Shown one piece after another: positions 54,401 through 59,672 of a stretch of 64,000 bases of DNA. Under the pieces are notes generated by a model that did no database searches, was not told the origin of the DNA, and saw only the letters and a program-made list of their open reading frames with translations. The first letter of the stretch is position 1; each line of letters starts with the position of its first letter. The translations under genes were made by a program, and so were the position numbers. The stretch spans positions 1,719,001-1,783,000 of the forward strand of contig JAZGUH010000123.1 of the NCBI GenBank assembly GCA_037893225.1, written 5' to 3'. This stretch comes from Hippasteria phrygiana (Eukaryota > Echinodermata > Asteroidea > Valvatida > Goniasteridae).

Positions 54401-57400
54401 TCACGCAGCATGTAAAGTGTGCCTCTCACCTGCTCACATTTTTTAATCCTGGTGCCGCAAATGTGTAAACGGAAAAATTTACATCATACAGCTTAGAATT
54501 TAAACCAGTTCTTCAAAAAAAGACATTGGTAGTTTCTGGCAAAGCAACTGAGCAATAAAATGGCATAACCGTGGCAATGCTTGTATACATTCACATTAGC
54601 AACAGTTCCTGCACCATGTACGTACATGTCACACCTGCTGGTCATTCGGCCGAGTGATGCTATCTGTGACTGCATGGTTCGTTTGCTTCTTAGAAATGGA
54701 ATTACATGTATGCCCAGTCTGTAATAAAATCTCTAGGCATGGTCTATAGCTTGAGATCAATTATGCTGAATATTACCATTGCAAATTTCCACTCAAGTGT
54801 TTATTAGTTTCCGAAAAAGAATATAAATGGCAATTTGCACAGGATATAAAGCCATCCTTGATTAACCCTAACCCTCCAGGGTATTTTGGCTAGAAACCCT
54901 GCCAGACGCATCAGATTGCATACTTTGTCACATTGACTTGTGTGCAAAGTGCAGCAAGGTCAAGCTGTCACCACAGATGCACTGTGCTGCATCTGGCAGG
55001 GTTAGGGTTAAAAGTGCCAATAAATAAGATGGTTCAAAATGATGGAAATCCACTTATGGCAGATATTTTAACATACCTGCCAGAGGTATTTAAAAAAAAA
55101 TTCTGGACATAATATTGAAGTATGGACGCCTAAGTGCGAGTGGTGAAAAAAGTGGAAAAAGATGCAAGAATAGAGATTGTTATACTTATAGAAAAAAGTG
55201 ACGATATTCCACTACCTTTATCCATGGATAACTTATCATCCATACCAACATAAAGATGCAGTGATTTATTTGAATGAAGGGCAATTATATTAATACCATC
55301 TGCCCTAAGAGCAGGTGTAAGTTTAATGTTGTGCAAACTTAATCAACAAAGAATCTTAGTAAACAAAAAGGAAGAAACTACAAATTGCTTTTGTTACTCA
55401 GATGTTAAAATTAATCCAATTGATTGGTTGCCACCAATTTTTCAGAGCAGAACAAGTTTCAAAATGGTACCACTGGCAATATTTCAGGAGTGTTCTATAT
55501 ATTTCTGTTGTTACACTCAAATAGTTGTCAGAAAAGTCACATTCAACCTTGTCTGCGATGTATACAGAAAATACTGCACAGATTCAAGGTTTTGGTTGAG
55601 CTGTAAACGAATACGTAAATAGAATCGACACAATCAACAACACGACAACAATCAACGTCTCACTTTCATTCCTGTGCAACAAACTGTAAAGAGACGGAAA
55701 TGTAACTCCACAGACAACTGATGAGGTAAAGCAGTGTGTTGATTTGATCTCTACAGCAATACGCCCAAACCACTGTTCCTCTTGTGACGCTAAGCATACA
55801 AGTACAAGTTGCAGGCATAAAAGATAATCTCCCATTTAGTCTGACCCTCAGACATGGGTCATAAAAAAGTCATCATCTGACCAGCATCCTTTCAAGTTCA
55901 TAATGCTCTTTAGTTTATAGGGATACACACTGTGTCTATAGCACTCCTCCAATGAGTAAATTATTTACACTCTTTATTTATCCGCTTCATCATAGGCGTA
56001 AAACATTATCCCTTGAAAGGCTTGGCCATTTTCCAGGTTCCAGCATGCCGCACGGTGCTCCAAGCACGGATTAAACATTAACCACATTCATCTCAACAGT
56101 TGTATCATGGAGGAAGAAAACATGTGTTTCTTCCTCCATGGTTGTATCAACAGGTTTTTTTTTTACTAACACACCAATACTAAAGCATTGCACACAATAT
56201 AATGATACATTACCATTAAAATACGAGGAATACTAAAATTTTGCCGCACCAGTAAAACTGCATCGCAATTAACAAACCGGCTGTGACTTTTTGTCTTCCC
56301 TCATCATGCAACAATCTTGTATATTAACCTGCAGGTCATCTGGACAGCTCAGTCACAATGTATAGCTCAGTTGCAATGTGTATATCGTGAAGAGAATACA
56401 ACAGGGTGAGGTCACCCACAGGTAGAAGGGAGTGGACGTGCTTAATGGACGAGGCAAAGTAATCATGCTTACATCCATTAGTCGGATCCACAAAGTTAAT
56501 ACTCAGCCATCCGTTTGTTTGTTTATTAACATATTCAGCAAGAGGGCAGATAGTAATGGATGCATGACACACTTTCATCCATTAACGTTGCTATTTTTCA
56601 GAGCACACTTTGGCTATTTGTAGTGTTTTAAAAGGCTATGGTTTAAGAAGGATCTCTGTATTCATGCTGAAAGCATTCACTTAGTTGTACATGTAACGAA
56701 AAACAAATCAATGAATCATATTATCTAGTTTATTATTTTTTGTTTACAGTTAATATTTTATGTCATATTGCTGCACATTTACAGACAGTGTTCCTTACTT
56801 TGTGTCATACAACAAACATGAAGGTGAACACTGCACATAGTACATAGTGTATGCATACACATGTCTTATATGTACACATCACGGATAGATACACACAGGG
56901 TACCGAATACCCGTCCACACAGTCGTACTTCCCTAATACGTCCGAGGACAAAGCTTTGTGTTTCCTTTTGTTCCCTTGATATAACCAAACCCCATAGACT
57001 AAGCACGTATCCTTACGTTCGAGGACCGATTTCAACAAAAGACTCTACGTTCGAGGACTGAAAGGTTTCTTTGTGCTTCCTTTCTTCTCTTGTCCTCGGA
57101 GATATATACAGTGCACGTACACATGTACACACACAGTCGTGTATCGACCTCCAGATGTGGACGTCCTATTGTTCCTCTTTTGTTTGTACTTTTTTGGAAG
57201 ACCTCCATAGGTTTTGTACACAATCCCAATCGCGGACGTATGCTGGGAATCGCGGACGATATTGTTCTCTTTTGTTCTGCGGCATTTGTCGTCCACGGTT
57301 TGAATACCCGAACACGCCCAGCCGTGTTTTCCTATACTACTGAGGCAAATGCTTTGTGTTTCCTATTGTTCCTTAAATATAACACAACCCCATAGACTAA

Positions 57401-59672
57401 GCACGTATTTTTACATCCGAGGGCCGATTTAAAAAAAAGGCCGACTCCCGAGGACAAGAAAAGATTCCTTTGTATTTTCTTTATTTTTTTTCCTCTTGTC
57501 CTCAAACGTATATACACGACGGTTATAGAAGTGTTTGGTTATAACACATACTGGAGTTTGGTCGCTTTAGGAGCCCTTTAACGGGAATCTATTTCACATA
57601 AAATATCAAACATGTGAATGTTTGAGCTCAATCCATCATCCGAATCATGAGAAAACAGTGATATTGGGCATGTTCATGTATGTGTTTATTTTAATTGTTG
57701 AAATTGAAGTAGCCACAGCATTTTGGGAGATCTTCGGATACAATTTATAAATGGTAAGCCTCCAGGTTGAAACTAATCCACTATATCTTTATGATTACCA
57801 TATATTTTACCTTTATTCTTGATGATTACCATATTATACCTTTAATTTAATTTCACAAATTGCAGTATAGTGTATGGAATTGTTCATAATCTCTTCAGTT
57901 ATTGGACAAGGTAGTTTTGTGTACACAAAACTAGAATGGTCATGTATTTATCTTCAACTCACTCTTATACTTGGCATGTACAACTGGGAAGAGAATGAGC
58001 TAGAAGGAAACTATTGGCCAGTATACCAGTGAAAAAAATTCACAGGCGTACTTGGGCAGGACTGGAACCCATGACCTGCTGCTTCCTAGGGCAAACATTT
58101 TAAGCACTTGACCAACAAGCTCACCAGGTTCCGCTGGTCTATGCAATCATTGACAAAAGGGAGAGACATTTTTTGAGTAAGGTTTTACATGTATTTTCGG
58201 GCTGTCCCGAATATACTGAATATTCGAATTTCTGATAGTCAACCGAATATTCAAATACTTTTTACCGGTTCGAATATTCTAAAACAAATTATATGCATGT
58301 ACAGATACGACTCTGAATATATTTTAACTTTTTGTGGAGGGAGGTTTATTGTTCCCGTCCGAAAACCCCTTGACACTTATAAAATAATTACTGCAAAAAG
58401 GCAGGCTTTAGTTTGGTTTATTGTTATCAGAACGTTATGATCTTTATACAACATGCACAGGCAAAAGTCGATCGGGCGGTCCATTATCGATCGCCGCACG
58501 TAAAACATGATCGTACGCATGCTTTGCCTGCAACTTTTTACCGGCGCGGCATGCAGTTGCAGCTGACGCATGAAAACTTGATCAATGAGTATCGAATATT
58601 CGAATATTCGGTCAAACACAGTTGTGAATAATCGAATACTAAATTACTTGAAAATGAACACCCCTATTTTACATTTTTAATGCAGGGCTGTGTAAATTTA
58701 CAGAATATATCATCTTAGATCTTCAAATATCAAGCAGAAACTGTTGTTCAGTTGGACCAAATTCTCATTCTGCATTTAAAGTCGTCCTCTTATGAACTTA
58801 ACAAAGAAACTGATTTGTGAGACCGCTAACATAGGGCAAGACAGCTCTGTTGGTGGAGCACCGGTACGGTATTCCGGAGGTCGCAGGTTCAAATCCCTAT
58901 CCTGCCACTTTTCTTGTTCACTTTAAAAAGTCTTACAAACTGATTAATCGTTCAATCTCACGACTCATCTGACAGTTCATATAAGAATCGGGACCTCAAT
59001 ACTGGAAAAAGAAGTTTAAAAGCAAGCAGAGAGAAAATTTTGGGGAATTCACCACGTGAAGTGACTGTCCAGTATGCTCTGACCGCCATTGATGGTCAGA
59101 GCATACTGATCATATTGCTGATGAGTTGTCACCTTTGGTTTTTCTAAGATCCTCTGTACGTCTCTTTTTTTAGTAAGTTACTTCACCTGGTGCAGCCACA
59201 AAACATTCTATTAAGTTATCCTCTCCACCATGTACACCCTCAGGCACAAAACATCTAGTTTTAATACCTACAGCTACAAACTCTAAAAGGTTTGTTCATG
59301 GTATATACCGAGGACTTCCTGTTGTCCTTCTGATTGTCCTGCTTGTTTTATTTCTACTTTAATTCTTTTGCAAACCCTTTTTATCGGCTCTGTACATGAT
59401 TCCTAACTCTCAACAGCTTTCCAATGGAGGACCTTTTGTTCCCTTATGGTATCGTTTTGTACCCTGTCCTCACTATACACTATAAACTCACACATGAACA
59501 ATGTTACCTGTGAACTGAGTTCCCCTTGGCTCTGCTTTCTGGGTGTGGTACGTCTCGATGATTTCCGTTTCTGTGGAGTGACAGCTGGTAGTAATCGGTG
59601 AACGTAGAAGGTAGTCTGGCTACTGCTCTCAGAGGCCGATGCTAGACTCCACAGGGGCATGGCCTGTGTCTT
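15862..59672 (-). CDS. SLX4: SLX4 structure-specific endonuclease subunit, 5'-incomplete (13 exons)
   Basis: SLX4 is the nuclear scaffold that binds SLX1 and other nucleases (in vertebrates XPF-ERCC1 and MUS81-EME1) to resolve Holliday junctions and repair crosslinks. Exons, in transcript order: 59508-59672, 47277-47519, 46621-46785, 45388-45548, 41314-44707, 39822-40140, 38242-38399, 37891-37978, 34730-34994, 18489-18573, 17556-17636, 17349-17438, 15862-15936. All junctions keep phase and give 1762 residues plus stop. Visible in order: BTB domain (about 147-256), long acidic Ser-rich region, SUMO-interacting-like motifs VLIDL (722-726) and VVLV (1149-1152), the SLX4 SAP-type motif (TPMPPYDDMNTPVLK, then FGVKPLPKKK, about 1521-1564), a basic linker, and the C-terminal SLX1-binding helices (1682-1762). 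The N-terminal UBZ fingers of vertebrate SLX4 are not in the window; they are upstream or absent. Introns are packed with transposons. Confidence 0.92.
16690..17010 (+). repeat. Double-ended tRNA-derived repeat (inverted tRNA-like modules)
   Basis: A reversed tRNA-like module (about 16715-16775; on the minus strand it has box A GGTTGGTAGAGC and box B GGTTCAAATCC) and a forward module (about 16926-16998) flank a core also found at 15060-15190. The unit is therefore a tRNA-like/core/tRNA-like inverted repeat. It lies in the last SLX4 intron. Confidence 0.75.
17349..17438 (-). CDS. SLX4: SLX4 visible exon 12 (SLX1-binding domain)
   Basis: Acceptor TTTCATTCCACAG; donor CAT/GTAAGT; 90 bp. Encodes PLDLDKFHAELKNGGIKYSK then LREFLDYH, the helical core that binds the SLX1 nuclease in characterised SLX4 proteins. 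Confidence 0.95.
17556..17636 (-). CDS. SLX4: SLX4 visible exon 11 (SLX1-binding domain)
   Basis: Acceptor TTTAATTTCAG; donor GAG/GTGATA; 81 bp, phase 0/0. Encodes LEEAIKVYIKSDAALYEKIL then HYE, equivalent to the EALRCYIRSKPALYQKVLLYQ segment of vertebrate SLX4. Confidence 0.94.
17975..18176. mobile_element. hAT-type MITE, copy 2 (perfect 8-bp target duplication)
   Basis: Ends CAGGGATGTAGTCGAGTC and GACTTGACTACAACTCTG; GTATAGTG is duplicated exactly at 17967-17974 and 18177-18184. The internal sequence matches the copy at 12910-13099. Inserted in the SLX4 intron between exons 10 and 11. Confidence 0.9.
18489..18573 (-). CDS. SLX4: SLX4 visible exon 10
   Basis: Acceptor TTCTTCTATAAG; donor AGG/GTAAGA; 85 bp. 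Encodes SEYGNSKECPEGNQ and a Glu/Asp run. Phase agrees with both neighbours across a 16 kb intron. Confidence 0.83.
18663..18908. mobile_element. MITE family GGGGCCAATTTCACGG, copy 1
   Basis: Left end GGGGCCAATTTCACGGCAAT and inverted right end GCTCCGTGAAATTGAACACC; GCTAAGCA motifs are repeated inside both arms. The same family is complete at 37421-37674. A related fragment occurs near 14877-14955. Confidence 0.75.
19485..19535 (+). repeat. (ATTC)n/(TTTA)n microsatellite at the LINE 5' end
   Basis: Four ATTC-type units pass into about ten TTTA units, ending where the LINE begins (19536). A matching TTTA tract stands at the LINE 3' end. Confidence 0.9.
19761..20261 (+). pseudogene. LINE ORF1, 5' half (frameshifted)
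   Basis: ORF1 appears to start at ATG 19761 (MAGQAGPSGVGQ). It reads to a stop near 19908 in one frame, while the homologous sequence continues from about 19893 in the next frame (SIESYMQEFNKCMPAHIHVV, later LGFKNKQLSHIMSFRRHVQV). One indel near 19890 explains this. The frame is cut at 20261 by the DNA transposon insertion and resumes at 29325. Confidence 0.75.
20264..21930 (+). repeat. Left long terminal inverted repeat
   Basis: Matches 27740-29322 in reverse with few differences. It contains an AT-rich outer part. A nested GC-rich block follows at about 21089-21727, built of CCCCGGGGC-type motifs and bounded by GGCCTTTTCACACTAG and an inverted CAGTGTGAAAAGGCC. Two to three diverged 65-bp satellite units mark the inner edge. 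The motif CTAGTGTGAAA recurs in both orientations. Confidence 0.85.
22262..22966 (+). CDS. Harbinger/ISL2EU-like DDE transposase, exon 1
   Basis: Cuts and joins the transposon ends. Exon 1 runs from ATG 22262 to donor CAG/GTAAGAG (22967). With exon 2 (23283-23702) it encodes a 374-residue protein, a normal length for DDE_Tnp_4-type transposases. Residues about 110-160 form a helix-turn-helix-like segment (MATIWLRQYPTYDVLSALFN, then MSEAAVTRDI). The first catalytic Asp is D205 in GAIDGTLHEI. The frame is intact over both exons, so this copy could encode a full product. Whether it is active cannot be told. Confidence 0.87.
23283..23702 (+). CDS. Harbinger/ISL2EU-like DDE transposase, exon 2
   Basis: Acceptor TTACACTTCCAG at 23271-23282, phase 0, joining CMSTQ to VIIDNRKNIRYVQSGF. 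Carries the second catalytic Asp (D284 in LLGDNGY) and the Glu (E329 in RIYVEHV), 45 residues apart. Stop TGA at 23700-23702; an AATAAA signal follows at 23986-23991. Confidence 0.87.
   Translation, partial: VIIDNRKNIRYVQSGFLGHQNDAGQYHLMPSIGPGLDLNFPDEVFLLGDNGYANRYPVMTKYRMDQIQNVADADERVVMGVFNEEHSRCRIYVEHVMAFFKTYRAVKGVYRHPRWMMPIVAELCACLAQRHLRLTENIH
24345..25257. repeat. 0.9-kb imperfect foldback nested in the DNA transposon
   Basis: The arms are inverted copies: TTAAACCCGACCCTCTTC near 24372 pairs with AGAGGGTCGGGTTTAAAC near 25229, and matching continues inward through GTGTCTTTGGAAAGGTAA and its complement to a centre near 24790. Each arm carries a cluster of TGACCT/AGGTCA hexamers (about 24609-24672 and 24914-24951). 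It has no coding potential. Confidence 0.8.
25482..26169 (-). CDS. Myb/SANT-like transposon protein, exon 2 (Pro-rich heptad repeats)
   Basis: Acceptor TTGATTTTCTTCAAG then G completes an Arg codon from exon 1. The frame reads LQDQRIREMRYAARGNP, then about 21 heptads of the type PQPGLQP coded by the 21-bp minisatellite, and a unique tail ending LVTRDFRRSM before the stop. 688 bp; the phase agrees with exon 1 and gives a 304-residue protein. All six frames across the minisatellite are open, so the choice of frame depends on the splice junction. Confidence 0.62.
25651..26087 (-). repeat. 21-bp GC-rich minisatellite, about 21 copies
   Basis: Unit CTGGAGTCCCGGCTGCGGGG plus G on the plus strand, with few variants (GTGCCGG, GTGCAGG). 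The length is a multiple of three and contains no stop in any frame. On the minus strand it codes the Pro-rich heptads of the Myb-like gene. Confidence 0.93.
26397..26623 (-). CDS. Myb/SANT-like transposon protein, exon 1
   Basis: Starts ATG 26623 (MEQFKMDHAARVQISGEERH) and ends at donor AAG/GTACGA, 227 bp, phase 2. The segment GEERHLILAGYNVHGPRWGL then VVSYVQRN has the spacing of a Myb/SANT domain (acidic start, hydrophobic turn, G-xxW, third helix). In Harbinger transposons a separate Myb-like protein helps the transposase reach the nucleus and bind the ends; that role here is inferred from the family. Convergent to the transposase gene. Confidence 0.6.
26690..27720 (+). repeat. 65-bp satellite array, about 15 copies
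   Basis: Unit GAAAGCACCGAACTGATGAT... TTTGGTTTGGTCATT, highly uniform from 26690 to about 27670. It becomes diverged on entering the right inverted repeat. The left inverted repeat holds only two to three diverged units (about 21750-21930), so the array expanded on the right side only. Confidence 0.93.
27740..29322 (-). repeat. Right long terminal inverted repeat
   Basis: Reverse complement of the left arm, including the nested GC-rich block (about 27890-28506) and the AT-rich outer part. The outer end is CGAAGGATCAC, followed by TA and the rest of LINE ORF1. A G run at 28148-28177 differs in length from the left arm. Confidence 0.85.
29325..29560 (+). pseudogene. LINE ORF1, 3' half (CCHC zinc knuckle)
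   Basis: Resumes ORF1 after the inserted transposon: VKPDITLPGHINFSFSGVNY, then the CCHC nucleic-acid-binding knuckle CFNCGEFGHISRSC. The C-terminal remainder is lost in a deletion that runs into ORF2 near 29550. Confidence 0.8.
29554..33306 (+). pseudogene. LINE ORF2: endonuclease and reverse transcriptase, N-terminally truncated
   Basis: A long open frame (open from 29374; homologous sequence from about 29554). It begins inside the APE endonuclease at LLQETYT, so roughly the first 40 residues, including the first catalytic Asn, are missing. Visible endonuclease motifs: GGDFNC (D166 counted from 29374) and SDHSAVHLSL (H259). RT motifs: NWRPVSLLNTDYKLFAK, LDQRKAFD (D622), GIRQGCPLSGLLY and YADD (724-727). 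The C-terminus has a CCHC motif (C1175, C1178, H1186, C1191). The order and motifs fit the Tx1/L1 group. 1310 codons are free of stops, which suggests recent loss of function. Confidence 0.88.
33307..33950 (+). repeat. LINE 3' region with two hairpins
   Basis: Two strong stem-loops: GTTGCTACCCTTAGTCGGAAG with its complement (about 33584-33637), and CGTCACCG...CGGTGACG (about 33762-33820). LINE 3' hairpins are often read by the element's own RT. AATAAA occurs just before the end, followed by the TTTA tract. Confidence 0.7.
33951..34031 (+). repeat. (TTTA)n microsatellite at the LINE 3' end
   Basis: About 19 uninterrupted TTTA units immediately after the LINE 3' end. Confidence 0.93.
34266..34675. 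mobile_element. Possible old hAT-like MITE
   Basis: Imperfect inverted ends CAGAGGTCGAAAT and ATTTTGATCCCTG, and repeated CTAGAC/CTGGAC motifs inside. No 8-bp duplication remains. Weak. Confidence 0.35.
34730..34994 (-). CDS. SLX4: SLX4 visible exon 9 (acidic then basic linker)
   Basis: Acceptor CAAAAATTTAG; donor TAG/GTAAGC; 265 bp. The split codon makes Val, giving THQ-VLEDSDSDTDK, which matches the THQT-DSDSEDE order of vertebrate SLX4. A Lys/Ser-rich linker follows. The next intron is 16,156 bp and holds the nested transposons. Confidence 0.88.
35932..36316. mobile_element. pogo/Tigger-like MITE
   Basis: Left end CAGTGGAACGCCGCTTTAAC preceded by TA; right end TATAGCGGCGTTCC inverted. 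GTTCGGTATAGCG repeats occur in both arms. CAGT-type ends and TA flanks recall pogo/Tigger elements. In the SLX4 intron between exons 8 and 9. Confidence 0.6.
36422..36865. mobile_element. MITE with TGTGACCCGCTC ends
   Basis: About 444 bp with inverted ends TGTGACCCGCTCTGGAAAAA and TTTTTCTGGAGCGGGTCACA. No coding capacity. Confidence 0.75.
36869..37323. mobile_element. MITE family GTAGTGTACACGATTGG, full copy
   Basis: Inverted ends GTAGTGTACATGATTGG and CCAATCGTGTACACTAC. A central palindrome of GCGCGCGTGGCTACC and GGTAACCACGCGCGC flanked by CCTTTAGTC blocks, and a small hairpin CGATTTCCAGCTGGAAATCG near 37168. The left-hand relative is at 6540. Confidence 0.75.
37421..37674. mobile_element. 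MITE family GGGGCCAATTTCACGG, copy 2 (intact ends)
   Basis: 254 bp with near-perfect inverted ends CCAGGGGCCAATTTCACGG and CCGTTAAATTGGCCCCTGG; GCTTAGCA motifs inside both arms. Located in the SLX4 intron between exons 8 and 9. Confidence 0.82.
37891..37978 (-). CDS. SLX4: SLX4 visible exon 8 (SAP-type region)
   Basis: Acceptor TTTAATCACAG; donor AAG/GTAGTT; 88 bp, phase 0 to 1. Encodes KNFGVKPLPKKKARLKLKEI followed by YCYTHQ, nearly identical in pattern to vertebrate SLX4. Confidence 0.95.
38242..38399 (-). CDS. SLX4: SLX4 visible exon 7 (start of SAP-type region)
   Basis: Acceptor CTCTTTCTCCAG; donor AAG/GTAATG; 158 bp. Encodes VTPMPPYDDMNTPVLK, a hallmark of SLX4 just before the FGV-PLPK motif. 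Confidence 0.93.
39376..39756 (-). repeat. tRNA-derived SINE with (ATT)n tail
   Basis: Read on the minus strand, it opens with a tRNA-like head (box A GTGGCTTAGTG, box B GGGTTCGAGACC), then a body with CTTGAGCAAGGCAC and ACCCAGGAGTAAATGGGTAC. It ends GCGCTATATAAGAACCTG and an ATT repeat. The body pattern is widespread in invertebrate deuterostome genomes. In the SLX4 intron between exons 6 and 7. Confidence 0.82.
39822..40140 (-). CDS. SLX4: SLX4 visible exon 6
   Basis: Acceptor CTTTCCAACAG; donor AAAA/GTAATT, which is weak because A precedes GT. 319 bp, phase 0 to 1. It encodes a Ser/Pro segment (KPSSTKPTTPKSASLTF...) ending FEVTQSK. Phase 1 matches exactly what the next exon needs. Confidence 0.82.
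40710..40850. repeat. 21-bp minisatellite
   Basis: Unit CGTCACAGAACTATCACACA plus T, four near-perfect copies with diverged flanking units; in the SLX4 intron between exons 5 and 6. Confidence 0.9.
41314..44707 (-). CDS. SLX4: SLX4 visible exon 5 (3.4 kb acidic, Ser-rich region)
   Basis: A single 3394-bp exon with acceptor CCATCCTACAG and donor GAT/GTAAGT. It completes the BTB domain (FSLPKLSDFCSKLC) and then encodes about 1120 residues that are low-complexity, Asp/Glu/Ser rich and probably disordered. Two hydrophobic tetrads followed by acidic runs look like SUMO-interacting motifs: VLIDLSQDDEDED (V at 43278) and VVLVSNEDENED (V at 41997). Many SP/TP dipeptides suggest regulation by proline-directed kinases (inference). 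Confidence 0.93.
45388..45548 (-). CDS. SLX4: SLX4 visible exon 4 (BTB, second half)
   Basis: Acceptor TATCATGTAG; donor CAG/GTGGGC; 161 bp, ends in phase 2. Encodes GAILCGLDFIYAGKV... VWQFANR, the later helices of the BTB fold, and continues into FSLPKLSDFC in the next exon. Confidence 0.9.
46621..46785 (-). CDS. SLX4: SLX4 visible exon 3 (BTB, first half)
   Basis: Acceptor TTCACCCACAG and a consensus donor GAG/GTGAGT; 165 bp, phase 0/0. It contains the BTB signature DLSDLHLVTCDRSLLYAHQF followed by KLRCPSL, as in vertebrate SLX4 (YAHKFVLxARCPLL). Confidence 0.92.
47277..47519 (-). CDS. SLX4: SLX4 visible exon 2 (acidic linker before BTB)
   Basis: Acceptor CCACACTGCAG; donor GAG/GTGTGA; 243 bp, phase 0/0. 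It encodes a Ser-rich then Glu-rich segment (PTEEEVEEEEESNDKGQE) directly upstream of the BTB exons. Confidence 0.78.
47730..47935 (+). repeat. Decayed tRNA-derived repeat
   Basis: Retains GGGCGAGATAGCTCTAATTC, TTTGGGAGACTGCCAA, AGAGGTTGCAAACTGAAATC and TTTACTTTGAAAA in the same order as the repeat at 15060-15290, but split by extra sequence. Confidence 0.5.
48101..48235 (-). repeat. Second tRNA-derived repeat family, copy 1
   Basis: The minus strand carries GGTCATGGGTTCAAGTCC (box B-like) and CCCGAGTAAGCCTGTGAAG; it matches the copy at 58035-58145. Confidence 0.6.
49105..49335 (+). repeat. tRNA-derived SINE, plus orientation
   Basis: tRNA-like head (AGTCCAATGGTTATGATG... GGGATCAAGCCC) and a 3' tail GTGCTACATATAAGCAATAC followed by ATT units. 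The tail matches the tail of the SINE at 39376-39756. It ends about 150 bp before the GPCR gene. Confidence 0.65.
49492..50409 (+). CDS. Class A (rhodopsin-like) G protein-coupled receptor, orphan
   Basis: Intronless 305-residue seven-helix receptor on the strand opposite SLX4, nested in its intron. The start ATG has G at -3 and +4. Short extracellular N-terminus with one glycosylation sequon (N12-A-S). Family hallmarks: N40 in helix 1, D68 in helix 2 (TVSDL), C95 and C172 for the extracellular disulfide, DRY at 119-121, CWLP at 246-249. Helix 7 reads NTIIY (280-284) instead of NPxxY: Thr replaces the conserved Pro. The third loop is moderate and basic (RHNRRIAQ), as expected for G protein coupling. 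The ligand cannot be told. A poly(A) signal and a CRE array follow closely. Confidence 0.9.
   Translation: MDEDSIKAAIINASSVRSTAAKYVYIAILGIDIVLNLMFNIFGLIVLCRVRLIQATTKVFLRSMTVSDLGIALFCALPLLLKAALPTLMAGMTWCSFEIVTGSILFNVNILSLLLLTLDRYMSIVHCLRYPSFMTITKARMLACVPWVLATVYSVIYILVMPPIYSQKHLSCRYLKESVNFSITVAIILASLITILVLYARIGMIAHRHNRRIAQENHTSNPTVPIRFKTKSLLTVFIITISLVACWLPEVIALMIAKATQQQEALRWTFLVQIASCWFNTIIYYLRNKDIRQAAHSIIASCLSK
50458..50463 (+). promoter_or_regulatory. Poly(A) signal of the GPCR gene
   Basis: AATAAA 49 bp after the GPCR stop codon, a normal position for a very short 3' UTR. Confidence 0.6.
50590..50779. repeat. Tandem array of 18 perfect CRE sites (TGACGTCACA)n
   Basis: Eighteen exact repeats of the 10-mer TGACGTCACA plus one variant (TGATGTCACA). 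Each contains the 8-bp palindrome TGACGTCA, the consensus cAMP-response element bound by CREB/ATF bZIP dimers. The 10-bp spacing is close to one helical turn. It starts 180 bp after the GPCR stop. Confidence 0.97.
50812..51089 (+). other. Possible promoter and first exon after the CRE array
   Basis: After the CRE array come TCACGTG (E-box) and a TATA-like GTATTTAAACC near 50830, then an ATG in fair context (CGCAATGG, 50904) opening 61 codons (MEIEFEKGIFLFNGWVLSLC...). A GTATGTATAAG donor-like site lies at about 51076. No family is recognised. It may be noise. Confidence 0.25.
51790..52024. repeat. Truncated hAT-like repeat, copy 1
   Basis: Matches the right half of 58196-58672 (TTATCAGAACGTTA, ATCGATCGCCG, GCATGCAGTTGCAGCT, GAGTATCGAATATTC) and ends GAAAATGAACAGCCCTA. 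Confidence 0.65.
52074..52168 (+). repeat. 21-bp minisatellite GAAGAAAACTATTTGTGAAT+G
   Basis: Four and a half units with few changes, adjacent to the hAT-like repeat. Confidence 0.88.
53565..53725 (-). repeat. Repeat family with TCCGAGGACAAG ends, copy 1
   Basis: Runs from ATATCTCCGAGGACAAGAGA to ATTGTCCTCGGACGTAT, in reverse orientation to the copies at about 56930-57125 and 57325-57525. The ends are inverted copies of CCGAGGACAA. Confidence 0.65.
54866..55007 (-). mobile_element. 142-bp piggyBac-type MITE, copy 2
   Basis: Reverse orientation relative to 5388-5529; TTAA at 54862-54865 and 55008-55011. Confidence 0.85.
56930..57125 (+). repeat. Repeat family with TCCGAGGACAAG ends, copy 2
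   Basis: TACGTCCGAGGACAAAGC to TTGTCCTCGGAGATATATAC; contains TATAACCAAACCCCATAGAC and two ACGTTCGAGGAC motifs. Followed at about 57325-57525 by a third, more diverged copy. Confidence 0.65.
57325..57525 (+). repeat. Repeat family with TCCGAGGACAAG ends, copy 3
   Basis: Shares GCTTTGTGTTTCCTATTGTT, ACCCCATAGACTAAGCACGT and CTCTTGTCCTC with copy 2; more diverged. Confidence 0.55.
58035..58145 (-). repeat. Second tRNA-derived repeat family, copy 2
   Basis: Minus strand: GAGCTTGTTGGTCAAGTGCT (box A-like) and GGTCATGGGTTCCAGTCC (box B-like), then CAAGTACGCCTGTG. It has the layout of a tRNA-derived SINE head. Confidence 0.65.
58196..58672. mobile_element. hAT-like MITE, fuller copy
   Basis: Ends CGGGCTGTCCCGAATA and inverted GAACACCCC; the interior is rich in CGAATATTCG palindromes at both ends. 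A truncated sister copy lies at 51790-52024. No clear 8-bp duplication. Confidence 0.55.
58815..58935 (+). repeat. tRNA-derived repeat, right module only
   Basis: TGAGACCGCTAACATAGG followed by a tRNA-like module (about 58837-58909) with GCAGGTTCAAATCCCTATCC and CCTGCCA, then TTCTTGTTCACTTT as in the copies at 15060 and 16690. Confidence 0.7.
59508..59672 (-). CDS. SLX4: SLX4 visible exon 1
   Basis: Acceptor TTTGCCTCGCAG and donor CAG/GTAACA; 165 bp, phase 0 at both ends, encoding 55 residues beginning KTQAMPLWSLAS, with a basic stretch KRKSSRRTTPRK. It joins in frame to 47519. Membership in SLX4 rests on phase, orientation and position rather than on a diagnostic motif. Earlier exons must lie beyond the window or went unrecognised. 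Confidence 0.65.
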
